Source: Kribbella sp. ALI-6-A | GTDB taxonomy: Bacteria; Actinomycetota; Actinomycetes; Propionibacteriales; Kribbellaceae | NCBI RefSeq assembly: GCF_001984195.1 | Contig: NZ_MTQN01000010.1 | Location: 1,240,001-1,304,000, forward strand | Reading direction: 5' to 3' | Length of the DNA: 64,000 bases | Shown: positions 1-7,468 of the stretch, piece after piece | How the letters are laid out: each line of letters begins with the position of its first letter | How positions within the stretch are numbered: position 1 is the stretch's first letter | Made by a program: the position numbers and the translations under genes | Notes under the pieces: generated by a model | Told to the model about the DNA's origin: nothing | Databases searched by the model: none | Seen by the model: only the letters and a program-made list of their open reading frames with translations

Positions 1-57
1 ACTTGCTCCGGACGCCCGACTCAGCTCACCGATCTTCAACCCGAGGCCCACTTCCAA

Positions 58-87
58 TTGACATTGACACTGATGTGAGAGTTTAGC
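58..87 (+). promoter_or_regulatory. Candidate promoter of the SDR gene
   Basis: Two overlapping TTGACA hexamers lie at 58-63 and 64-69. TTTAGC at 82-87 sits 18 nt after the first and could act as the -10. The start codon at 128 follows a purine-rich GAGGAACGG ribosome binding site. The rest of bases 1-127 shows nothing else. This is a sequence match only. Confidence 0.35.
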
Positions 88-127
88 GTGATTCCCGACA
101 GCGACACCGCTGAGGAACGGAATCACC

Positions 128-1027
128 ATGAAGGTCTTCATCACCGGCGGGACGGGTTATCTCGGCACTGTCCTCGTCGAGCATTTGGTCACGGCCGGAC
201 ACCATGTCGCAGCCCTTGCCCGCTCGGACGTCAGCGCCGCCCGCCTGCAGGAGGCGGGTGCCACACCTGTGGCTGGGTCGCTCAGCGACACCGCCGTCCT
301 CACCAGCGCTGCAGCAGCGGCCGATGCCGTCATTCATGCAGCGGTCGACTACACGATGACCGACGAATCGACGGCGACGGAGCTGGCCGCAGTCGAGGCG
401 CTGGTTGCCGGCGCCGCGTCCGGGACTGTCCCGAAGCCGTTTGTCTTCACCAGCACCGGGCTGGTCTACGGGTTCGAGGAGGACCAGGACACGTCGGAGG
501 ACGCTGTTCTGCCGGAGGTCAGCGCGCAGCCGGTGAAGGTTGCAGCCGAACGCATCGTCCGCGGCGAGGCGGGCATCTCCGGCATCGTGGTCCGCGCCGG
601 GCTGATCTTCGGCCGCGGTGGCTCCGCGCTCGTGACGGGGCTGATCCGGTCCACCCAGCACAGCGGCACGTCGATCTACGTTGGAGACGGGGAGAACGCA
701 TGGACCCCCATCCACGTCGACGATCTCGCCGACCTGTACGTCGCGGCGCTCGAACGCCCGGTCTCTGGTGTCTACAACGCTGTCGGCGCCGTGCCGTTCA
801 CGTTCCGAGCGCTCGCTGAAGCGATCGGAGATCTGACCGGGAATCCGGTGGCATCCGTGCCGCTCAAGGTCGCGGAGCAGAGCTTCGGGCCGGCCGCCCG
901 CACCCTGACGACGACGAGCCGCCTCGATGCATCCAAGGCCCGCGACACCTTCGGCTGGAGTCCCGCGCCGCGATCGCTGATCGACGATGTCCGTTCCGGC
1001 TCCTACGCCGAGACCGCTACGAGATGA
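128..1027 (+). CDS. NAD(P)-binding SDR / NAD-dependent epimerase-like protein
   Basis: This 299-residue protein has an N-terminal Rossmann fold with the dinucleotide loop TGGTGYLG at residues 6-13. It also has the extended/atypical SDR signature STGLVYG near residue 110, typical of NAD-dependent epimerase/dehydratase relatives. The expected Tyr-x3-Lys catalytic pair is not intact: Lys137 is present, but the residue four positions earlier is Ala133. It may therefore be an atypical SDR that binds cofactor without classical catalysis, or it may use another acid. The stop overlaps the start of the next gene by 4 nt (ATGA), so the two are probably translationally coupled. Cytoplasmic; substrate unknown. 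Confidence 0.8.
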   Translation: MKVFITGGTGYLGTVLVEHLVTAGHHVAALARSDVSAARLQEAGATPVAGSLSDTAVLTSAAAAADAVIHAAVDYTMTDESTATELAAVEALVAGAASGTVPKPFVFTSTGLVYGFEEDQDTSEDAVLPEVSAQPVKVAAERIVRGEAGISGIVVRAGLIFGRGGSALVTGLIRSTQHSGTSIYVGDGENAWTPIHVDDLADLYVAALERPVSGVYNAVGAVPFTFRALAEAIGDLTGNPVASVPLKVAEQSFGPAARTLTTTSRLDASKARDTFGWSPAPRSLIDDVRSGSYAETATR

Positions 1028-1893
1028 GTCCGAGCCTGCAGAGCCGGCTGCTCGCCGGCGCCATGACGTTCATGCGTGCTCGAGAGCAGTTCAACCCGAA
1101 GAGGTTCACCACGGAGCCGAGCACCGCGGCCCAGTATTCGCCGCCGCCGTCCTTCGAGAAGACGGTGACCATAACGCGGAGCACGTTCCGCGGCTGGCCG
1201 GTATTCACGCTCACGCCGGAGACACCGTCCGGGAAGCAAGCCCTGTACCTGCACGGCGGGGCATGGGCAGCGGAGATCCAGGCCGGGCACTGGAACCTCA
1301 TTGCCGAGCTCACTGTCCGCACCTCGCGGACCTTCGTCGTACCGATCTTCCCCCTCGTTCCAGCAGTCACCCACCGGGACATCACCCCCATCCTCACGGA
1401 GCTGTGGATGGCGACCGCAGGAGAGGCGCCGACAGCACTCGTCGGCGACTCAGCGGGAGCGACAATGGCGCTGAACCTGCTCGTCGCCCTCCCCGAGGGG
1501 TCGCCCGCGCAGGATGCGACAGTGCTGCTGTCCCCGTCGTTCGATCTCACGTTCGCGAACCCAGAAAGTGCCCGCATCGCTCCCCGCGATCCGCTGCTGA
1601 AGCTCGACTACATCCGTGCTCTCGCCGCCAGCTACGCAGGCCCCGACGGGCCCGACAGTGGACTGGTCAGCCCTGTTCATGCCCGGGTCGACCACCTCGG
1701 GGCGATCACTGTCTTCACCGGCACCAGAGACCTCCTGAATCCGGACGCTCACCTCTACGCCGACCTCGCCCAGGACGCCCTCGGCACGCAGGTGACCATT
1801 TCAGAGACCGCCGGTATGGTCCACGACTGGATGTTGATGCCGATCCCCGAAGCGAAAACGGCCCGTGCCCACATCGCCTACCTCCTGCGGTAG
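1024..1893 (+). CDS. Alpha/beta hydrolase (HSL/esterase-like)
   Basis: A 289-residue alpha/beta-hydrolase-fold-3 protein. HGGAW near residue 76 forms the oxyanion hole and GDSAG near residue 141 carries the nucleophilic serine. A late VHDW segment supplies the histidine. This arrangement is that of hormone-sensitive-lipase-type carboxylesterases. It starts inside the stop of the SDR gene and very likely shares its transcript. Substrate cannot be told from sequence; a small ester or lactone handled together with the upstream reductase-like protein is an inference. No signal peptide is visible, so it should be cytoplasmic. Confidence 0.85.
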   Translation: MSPSLQSRLLAGAMTFMRAREQFNPKRFTTEPSTAAQYSPPPSFEKTVTITRSTFRGWPVFTLTPETPSGKQALYLHGGAWAAEIQAGHWNLIAELTVRTSRTFVVPIFPLVPAVTHRDITPILTELWMATAGEAPTALVGDSAGATMALNLLVALPEGSPAQDATVLLSPSFDLTFANPESARIAPRDPLLKLDYIRALAASYAGPDGPDSGLVSPVHARVDHLGAITVFTGTRDLLNPDAHLYADLAQDALGTQVTISETAGMVHDWMLMPIPEAKTARAHIAYLLR

Positions 1894-2003
1894 GCAGGCG
1901 GCGGTCGAGGCACGGCCGGCGCGACTGCAGGTCATTCGGCAACGAACGCCCTGCGCTCGAACTGCGGGGCCGGCACACAGCTGCCGCCCGACGTCCTGGC
2001 CGC

Positions 2004-2759
2004 CTACGAAAGCAGCTTGAGCACGCGTTCGGCCTGTAGTTCGCCGGTTTCAGGTGGATTGCGATGTGCTGCAGGGCCTCCAGGGCGGAGCAGCGTCAGC
2101 CAGAAGATGGCGTGGAGCCGCCGGGCGGACAGGAGCCGGTCGGGGTCCACCGGGAAGGGGTCGAGGAACGTCGTCCAGTCGGTGGCGCGGGAGGCGATGT
2201 GTTCAACCAAGTTGGCGAGTTCGAGGGCGAGGTCGCTGCGGCCAGCGTCTTCGAAGTCGATGATCCGGACCTGCCGGCCGTCCCGGAGGTAGTTCGCGAG
2301 GTTCGGGTCGCCGTGGCCGATGACGGCGTGCGCTGGTTGCGCCAAGTCTGATGGTGCGGCCAGCCACTCGATGGCTGCTCGGTGGGCCTGGGCGATGATC
2401 CCCCCGCCGTCCCACGACGCGATCGACGATCGGATGCGCTCGACGAAGACCGCGAGATCGAGCGGCTCGACAGCGGTCGGAGGGATCGACCAGAGGTCGG
2501 TGAGGGCGCCGTGCAGCGCTTCGAGTTCTTCCGCGGACAGACAACCGGCGAGTGGCGTCCCCTGGAGTCGGCTCATCGTGATCGACGGGTACGGCGTGGG
2601 TGGCGTGAACTCGATCGGGACCGGGACCAAGTGAGGTCGCGCGGCCGAGATCGCCTGCAGGGCGGTCCATTCGCGCACGTGCTCGTTCCGGCTCCAGTCG
2701 ACGTAGGTCTTGGTGACGACGTCGCCGTCCAGGTGGAGCCGATGCGTGTGGGTCATCAT
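2004..2759 (-). CDS. APH-family phosphotransferase / kinase-like protein
   Basis: A 251-residue aminoglycoside-phosphotransferase/choline-kinase-fold protein. The catalytic loop is HGDPNLANY and the metal-binding segment is IDFEDAG about 20 residues later, as in the APH superfamily. The start is one of two adjacent ATGs at 2759/2756, preceded by GGAAGGGAA; the upstream reading frame is low-complexity and overlaps the divergent gene. The family phosphorylates small hydroxylated compounds such as antibiotics, sugars or homoserine. Nothing here identifies the substrate, so resistance should not be assumed. Confidence 0.8.
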   Translation of the reverse strand: MMTHTHRLHLDGDVVTKTYVDWSRNEHVREWTALQAISAARPHLVPVPIEFTPPTPYPSITMSRLQGTPLAGCLSAEELEALHGALTDLWSIPPTAVEPLDLAVFVERIRSSIASWDGGGIIAQAHRAAIEWLAAPSDLAQPAHAVIGHGDPNLANYLRDGRQVRIIDFEDAGRSDLALELANLVEHIASRATDWTTFLDPFPVDPDRLLSARRLHAIFWLTLLRPGGPAAHRNPPETGELQAERVLKLLS

Positions 2760-2865
2760 TTCCCTTCCGGATCCGGGTGATCGAGGTTGCCACAGGCTCG
2801 ATGCTTCGTGCACCTCGCTGCCGGAACCTGCAGACCTGTCGATCCGGGTCTCTGCGCGTGCAACG

Positions 2866-3411
2866 ATGCGCGACATGCGTATGTATCTGCTGACCGCTCC
2901 TCGGTGGGTGGTCGGCCTCGGCGGCGGGCTGCTCGTCGCGACCGTGGTTGCCGTCGTGTTCCGGCTCGACAACTCGACGCGTTCCTGGACGGCGACGGTG
3001 CTGACGGGTGTCGTGTTCGGCGTGTTGCTCGGCGGTGGCCTGGTGCTCAGCGTCACGACACAACGCGGAGAGCTGCGGGAGGCGGCAGGCGAGCTGCCGC
3101 CGGCTCAGCTGTCGGCGGCGTACCGGGCTGCGGTGTGGGGTGAGATCCCGAGCGATCCGGTGGTCCGCGCGGCCGCGGCTCGGGTGGCTCAGCGTCGGCT
3201 CGAGGCATTACGCCCGCGGATTCTGGTCGCGATCATCGCGATCGCCATGACAGTCGGCGCAGTGCTGCACGCGCTGGCCGACAACTACGGACTCGCGGGG
3301 GTGCTGGCAGTCGCGGGGCTCGGCTGGATCGTCGAGTTCTTTCAGCCGGCCCGACTCCGGCGACGCATCGAACTCTTGTCCACCGAGAACGGCGCGGCCC
3401 GGAGCGTCTGA
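2866..3411 (+). CDS. Small membrane protein, unknown function
   Basis: About 181 residues with four likely membrane segments. Two lie near the N terminus (around WVVGLGGGLLVATVVAVVF and a second Val/Leu/Gly-rich stretch) and two follow after a soluble stretch (around ILVAIIAIAMTVGAVLHAL and GVLAVAGLGWIVEFF). Three in-frame ATGs (2866, 2875, 2881) are possible starts. None has a clear ribosome binding site, so translation may be leaderless. It is divergent from the APH-like gene. I do not recognise the family. Confidence 0.6.
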   Translation: MRDMRMYLLTAPRWVVGLGGGLLVATVVAVVFRLDNSTRSWTATVLTGVVFGVLLGGGLVLSVTTQRGELREAAGELPPAQLSAAYRAAVWGEIPSDPVVRAAAARVAQRRLEALRPRILVAIIAIAMTVGAVLHALADNYGLAGVLAVAGLGWIVEFFQPARLRRRIELLSTENGAARSV

Positions 3412-3612
3412 ACCCCTCGACCAACGGGGACGGCGACCGGAATTCGCGGATGACTACCGCGTCCGCGCCAGCAGTCGCAGTAATACGCGATTGGTGCAGA
3501 CTCCGCGCCGGATCGAGCGCCGGCGAAGGTTTCGTCAGCCGCACGTTCTCGCCACGCGCGACACCGGCCGCCGACCGTAGCGCGGCGGGCCCTCTTCCGC
3601 GAGACTGCTGCG

Positions 3613-4368
3613 ATGGCTGCCGAGTACGTACAGACCGACCAGTTCCGCGGTGCACGGATTCACCTCAGTGAGCTCGAAGGGCTCGAGATCCGCGACTGCG
3701 AAGTCAGCGGGTTGAAGATCGTCGACTGCTACGGGAGTGACGTCTACCTCGGCGGCGGCTTCGAGCGGGTGGTTGTCAACGACGTCGACGTCACCGCGTA
3801 CGTCGAATCCGAGCTGGACCGGCGGTATCCGACCCGCGCACTGGCGCGCGAGGCCGAGTCCGCCGACGACTACCGCGCTGCTTGGGATGCCATCGAGACT
3901 CTCTGGCGAGAGACCCTCGACCGCGCCCGGAAGCTGCCAGAGGACAAGCTCCACGAGCAGGTCGCCGGCGAATGGTCGTTCGTCGAGACCCACCGCCACC
4001 TGCTCTTCGCCAGCGACGCCTGGCTCGGCAACGCCGTACTGGAAGAGGAATCGCCCTATCACCCGCTCGGCTACCCCGCCGGTGGGATGCCGGCCGAGGA
4101 GTCGGCCAAGCTCGGGCTCACCCTCGACGCCAAGCCGACCCTCGACGAGGTCCTGGAGGCCCGGCGCGCGCGGATGTCCAATATGCGCGACACCGTCGAC
4201 CGCCTCACCGACGCCGAGCTCGACCGCGTCTGCGCCCGCAAGCCGGCCGACCCCTACCCCGACCAGGACTACGTCGTCCGCCGCTGCCTCAAGGTGATCC
4301 TCAAGGAAGAGGCCGAGCACAACCGCTACGCCGTCCGCGACCTCGCCGTGCTGGAAGCCGCGAACTGA
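3613..4368 (+). CDS. DinB-family protein with repeat-like N-terminal extension
   Basis: A 251-residue protein. From about residue 75 on it looks like a DinB/YfiT four-helix bundle: ETHRHLLFASDAWL and EEAEHNRYAVRDLAV place histidines where the family binds a divalent metal. The first 60 residues (RGARIHLSELEGLEIRDCEV and onward) resemble a short pentapeptide/beta-helix-like repeat, which is unusual in front of DinB. DinB-like enzymes in actinomycetes often use mycothiol or related thiols, so a thiol-transfer or detoxification role is plausible but inferred. The 200 nt upstream show no clear regulatory site. Confidence 0.75.
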   Translation: MAAEYVQTDQFRGARIHLSELEGLEIRDCEVSGLKIVDCYGSDVYLGGGFERVVVNDVDVTAYVESELDRRYPTRALAREAESADDYRAAWDAIETLWRETLDRARKLPEDKLHEQVAGEWSFVETHRHLLFASDAWLGNAVLEEESPYHPLGYPAGGMPAEESAKLGLTLDAKPTLDEVLEARRARMSNMRDTVDRLTDAELDRVCARKPADPYPDQDYVVRRCLKVILKEEAEHNRYAVRDLAVLEAAN

Positions 4369-4393
4369 GCCGCGCGGAGGCGGGGTGCCCAGA

Positions 4394-5140
4394 TCAAGTG
4401 GTGCACTCCGCAACCCGCGCCCGGAAAGCTGTCACCACGTCGGCGTCGCCGGCGGTCTGCACAGCTGTGTCGTCGAGGCGCCCCCACAGCCACAGGAACA
4501 CGTCGTGAGGCTCACCGTAGATCTCCGCGGCGACCGGAGCGTCGGCGTCTCGGGACACGGTCGCGCTGGTCGCGTCGGCCTGGATGGTCCAGGAATTGCC
4601 GTCAGTCGTGACCCGTACGGCGGCGTCGACCGGAGCTGTCGTGTCGCCTTCGGCCCACCACGGACCGCCGAGCATCACACTGAGCACCTCGTCGATCCCG
4701 TCGACCGCGAGGTCGCGGTCGACCGGGGTGGCGACGTCGTGCGCCTGTTCGGTGTCGATGCGGTGGACTGCCGTCTCGAGCGCCATCCGCCGGTACCAGA
4801 AGCCCGAGGTCTTGTCGGCGGGGTCGAACGTCCAGGTCGGCGCCGACGTCCCGGCGTTCTGCAGTGCCGCGACGATCGCGGACCGCGCTTCGTCGTACAA
4901 CGCGAGCGGCTCGCGGTCGGAGAGGTCCGGCGGCCACGGGTCGGGCAGGCGGCCGAGGCGCAGGACCTCGATCTTGTGCAGGTACACGGTCGCGGTGTGC
5001 CGGACGACCGAGTCGACGGTCCAGCCGGGGCAGTGCGGCACGTCGGGGGTCAGCCCGAAGCGGGCGACCTCGGCCAGCCGGGCCGAGTCGGCGCGCAGGC
5101 AGTCGAGATAGAAGGCGGCACGTTCGGGCGGTAGTGACAT
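4394..5140 (-). CDS. Maleylpyruvate-isomerase-like (MDMPI/TIGR03083) mycothiol-dependent family protein
   Basis: A 248-residue protein of the actinobacterial TIGR03083/MDMPI group. It has the N-terminal DinB-like bundle (VPHCPGWTVDSVVRHTATVY, which holds the first metal histidine) and the hallmark ETAVHRIDTEQA near residue 137. A C-terminal SCP2-like part ends in a Trp-rich FLWLWGR. Members are metal- and mycothiol-dependent isomerases or transferases; the true substrate is rarely maleylpyruvate. The ATG at 5140 is 63 nt from the divergent MarR gene, so that regulator may control it. This supports a mycothiol-producing actinomycete. Confidence 0.8.
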   Translation of the reverse strand: MSLPPERAAFYLDCLRADSARLAEVARFGLTPDVPHCPGWTVDSVVRHTATVYLHKIEVLRLGRLPDPWPPDLSDREPLALYDEARSAIVAALQNAGTSAPTWTFDPADKTSGFWYRRMALETAVHRIDTEQAHDVATPVDRDLAVDGIDEVLSVMLGGPWWAEGDTTAPVDAAVRVTTDGNSWTIQADATSATVSRDADAPVAAEIYGEPHDVFLWLWGRLDDTAVQTAGDADVVTAFRARVAECTT

Positions 5141-5203
5141 TCGCCGATGATGGCAGGCCACACCGACAGCGCAGTAGTGGTCGTGGCGGTTAGTGTTTCG
5201 TGC

Positions 5204-5704
5204 ATGGCGAGGAAGAAACCGTTGCCGTTCGACCCGATCGACGAGGCTTCGCGGCAGTGGGGGCGGCGTTGGGGTGCGGTGGAGCAGATGCGCGCGGTCA
5301 CCTCGCTGATGCGGGCCCAGCAGATCGTCATCGGTGAGCTGGACGAGATCCTGCGCAAGCACAACCTGAGCTTCGCCCGGTTCGAGGCGCTGGTGCTGCT
5401 GACCTTCTCGCGCCGGGGATCGCTGCCGCTGGGCAAGATGGGGGAGCGGCTGCAGGTCCACCCGACCTCGGTGACCTCGATCGTACGGCGCCTGGAGGCG
5501 GCCGGCCTGGTCACCCGCACCCCGCACCCGGACGACGGCCGCGCGGTGCTCTGCGAAATCACCCCCGAGGGTCGCGAGCTGGTCGAACGCGCCACCGCCG
5601 ATCTGGTCGCCGCCGACTTCGCCCTGCGCGGCCTGACCGACGAACAACTCAAGGTCCTGTGGTCCGTGCTCGAACCCCTCCGCCACAACGCCGGCGACTT
5701 CTGA
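5204..5704 (+). CDS. MarR-family transcriptional regulator
   Basis: A 166-residue winged-helix protein. The recognition region is LGKMGERLQVHPTSVTSIVRRLEAAGLVTRTPHPDDGRA, with the classic MarR beta-wing motif DDGRAV. I start it at the ATG at 5204 because upstream in-frame residues are hydrophobic junk lying in the divergent promoter region. MarR proteins bind palindromes as dimers and respond to small phenolic or CoA-linked ligands. Its neighbours suggest targets: the divergent MDMPI gene and the acyl-CoA mutase gene 90 nt downstream, whose leader contains a palindromic GGACGTCC. Confidence 0.85.
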   Translation: MARKKPLPFDPIDEASRQWGRRWGAVEQMRAVTSLMRAQQIVIGELDEILRKHNLSFARFEALVLLTFSRRGSLPLGKMGERLQVHPTSVTSIVRRLEAAGLVTRTPHPDDGRAVLCEITPEGRELVERATADLVAADFALRGLTDEQLKVLWSVLEPLRHNAGDF

Positions 5705-5740
5705 CCCGCCCTCACGAGCGCAGGTCCACTCGCCGAGTGG

Positions 5741-5788
5741 TATTTAGTTGGACGTCCTAGTATTTTAGGGGCGAGGACAACCCGGGAG
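5741..5788 (+). promoter_or_regulatory. Leader of acyl-CoA mutase with palindrome and RBS
   Basis: An AT-richer block (TATTTAGTT, TATTTTAG) surrounds the 8-bp palindrome GGACGTCC at 5750-5757. It is followed by the strong ribosome binding site GGGAGG at 5783-5788, 6 nt before the ATG. The palindrome is a candidate operator, possibly for the MarR protein encoded just upstream. Confidence 0.4.
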
Positions 5789-5794
5789 GTTCGG

Positions 5795-7468
5795 ATGGAC
5801 GCGGAACAGATCGCCGACGGACGCAGCCGCTGGCAGCAGCGCTACGACGCCGCGCGCAAGCGGGAGGCCGACTTCACCACGCTGTCGGGCACCGAGGTCG
5901 CGCCGGTCTACGGACCGCCGGAGGGCTACGACGATCCGCGGATGGAGCGGATCGGCTGGCCGGGGGAGTTCCCGTTCACCCGCGGGCTCTACCCGACCGG
6001 CTATCGCGGCCGGACCTGGACGATCCGCCAGTTCGCCGGCTTCGGCAACGCCGAGGACACCAACGCGCGGTACAAGATGATCCTGAACGGCGGGGGCGGC
6101 GGCCTGTCGGTCGCCTTCGACATGCCGACGCTGATGGGCCGCGACTCCGACGACCCCAAGTCGCTCGGCGAGGTCGGCCACTGCGGGGTCGCGATCGACT
6201 CCGCGACCGACATGGACCGGCTGTTCAAGGACATCCCGCTGCAGGACGTCACCACCTCGATGACGATCTCCGGCCCGGCCGTGCCGGCGTTCGTGATGTA
6301 CCTGGTCGCCGCCGAGCGGCAGGGCGCCGACATCACCAAGCTCAACGGCACGCTGCAGACCGACATCTTCAAGGAGTACATCGCCCAGAAGGAGTGGCTG
6401 TTCCCGCCGGAACCGCACCTGCGCCTGATCGGCGACCTGATGGAGTACTGCGCGCAGAACATCCCGGCGTACAAGCCGCTCAGCGTCTCCGGGTACCACA
6501 TCCGCGAGGCCGGTTCGACGGCCGCGCAGGAGCTCGCCTACACGCTGGCCGACGGCTTCGGCTACGTCGAGCTCGGGCTGAGCCGCGGGCTCGACGTCGA
6601 CGTGTTCGCGCCCGGCCTGTCGTTCTTCTTCGACAGCCACCTGGACTTCTTCGAGGAGATCGCCAAGTTCCGTGCCGCCCGCCGGATCTGGGCCCGCTGG
6701 CTGCGGGACGTGTACGGCGCGAAGACCGACAAGGCGCAGTGGCTGCGGTTCCACACCCAGACCGCGGGGGTCTCGCTGACCGCCCAGCAGCCCACGATGA
6801 ACGTCGTCCGGACGGCGGTCGAGGCGCTGGCCGCGGTGCTCGGCGGGACCAACTCGCTGCACACCAACGCGCTCGACGAGACGCTGGCGCTGCCGACCGA
6901 GGAGTCGGCCGAGATCGCGCTGCGGACCCAGTCGGTGCTGATGGAGGAGATCGGCGTCACCAACGTCGCCGACCCGCTCGGCGGTTCCTGGTACGTCGAG
7001 GCGCTGACCGACGACATCGAGCGCGAGGCCGAGGAGATCTTCGCCCGGATCAAGGAGATGAGCCCGGACGGCTCGATGACCGCGGGCATCCTGCACGGCA
7101 TCGAGGAGGGCTGGTTCATGGCCGAGATCGCCGACGCCGCCTTCGAGTACCAGCAGAAGCTGGAGAAGGGCGAGAAGAAGATCGTCGGCGTGAACACGCT
7201 GACCGACACCGTGTCCGGCCAGCTGGAGATCCTCCGGGTCAGCCACGAGGTCGAGGTCGAGCAGTGCCGGGTCCTCGCCGAGCGCAAGGCGCAACGCGAC
7301 GAGGCCCGCGTGCGTCGTACGCTAACGGCGCTGGTCGAGGCGGCAAGGGGGACCGGCAGCCTGATCGAACCCATGCTGGAGGCGGCGCGTGCGGAGGCCA
7401 CGATGGGGGAAATCTGTGACGTTCTTCGGGACGAGTGGGGCGAGTACCGAGAGCCCGCCCGATTCTGA
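5795..7468 (+). CDS. Acyl-CoA mutase large subunit, isobutyryl-CoA-mutase type
   Basis: A 557-residue B12-dependent acyl-CoA mutase catalytic subunit (TIM barrel). It has no C-terminal cobalamin-binding domain, so it needs a separate small subunit that is not in this window. In methylmalonyl-CoA mutase the substrate carboxylate is held by a Tyr in RQYAGF and an Arg ten residues after the TIQND Gln. Here the motif is RQFAGFGNAEDTN (Phe) and the second position is Gln (TLQTDIFKEYIAQ). Phe/Gln is the pair known for isobutyryl-CoA mutase IcmA. The enzyme therefore probably interconverts isobutyryl- and n-butyryl-CoA (valine/fatty-acid metabolism). Its 3' end overlaps the next gene by 53 nt. Confidence 0.85.
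   Translation: MDAEQIADGRSRWQQRYDAARKREADFTTLSGTEVAPVYGPPEGYDDPRMERIGWPGEFPFTRGLYPTGYRGRTWTIRQFAGFGNAEDTNARYKMILNGGGGGLSVAFDMPTLMGRDSDDPKSLGEVGHCGVAIDSATDMDRLFKDIPLQDVTTSMTISGPAVPAFVMYLVAAERQGADITKLNGTLQTDIFKEYIAQKEWLFPPEPHLRLIGDLMEYCAQNIPAYKPLSVSGYHIREAGSTAAQELAYTLADGFGYVELGLSRGLDVDVFAPGLSFFFDSHLDFFEEIAKFRAARRIWARWLRDVYGAKTDKAQWLRFHTQTAGVSLTAQQPTMNVVRTAVEALAAVLGGTNSLHTNALDETLALPTEESAEIALRTQSVLMEEIGVTNVADPLGGSWYVEALTDDIEREAEEIFARIKEMSPDGSMTAGILHGIEEGWFMAEIADAAFEYQQKLEKGEKKIVGVNTLTDTVSGQLEILRVSHEVEVEQCRVLAERKAQRDEARVRRTLTALVEAARGTGSLIEPMLEAARAEATMGEICDVLRDEWGEYREPARF

Noticed and set aside
2004-2759. Aminoglycoside resistance gene
   Set aside because: Only the general APH fold is visible; the family includes many kinases unrelated to resistance and there is no resistance context.
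2004-3056. 350-codon start for the APH-like gene
   Set aside because: The extra 99 residues are Pro/Thr-rich, overlap the divergent membrane gene and lack a ribosome binding site; the ATG pair at 2759 has a good one.
5795-7468. Methylmalonyl-CoA mutase
   Set aside because: The two substrate-carboxylate-binding positions are Phe and Gln, the isobutyryl-CoA mutase pattern.
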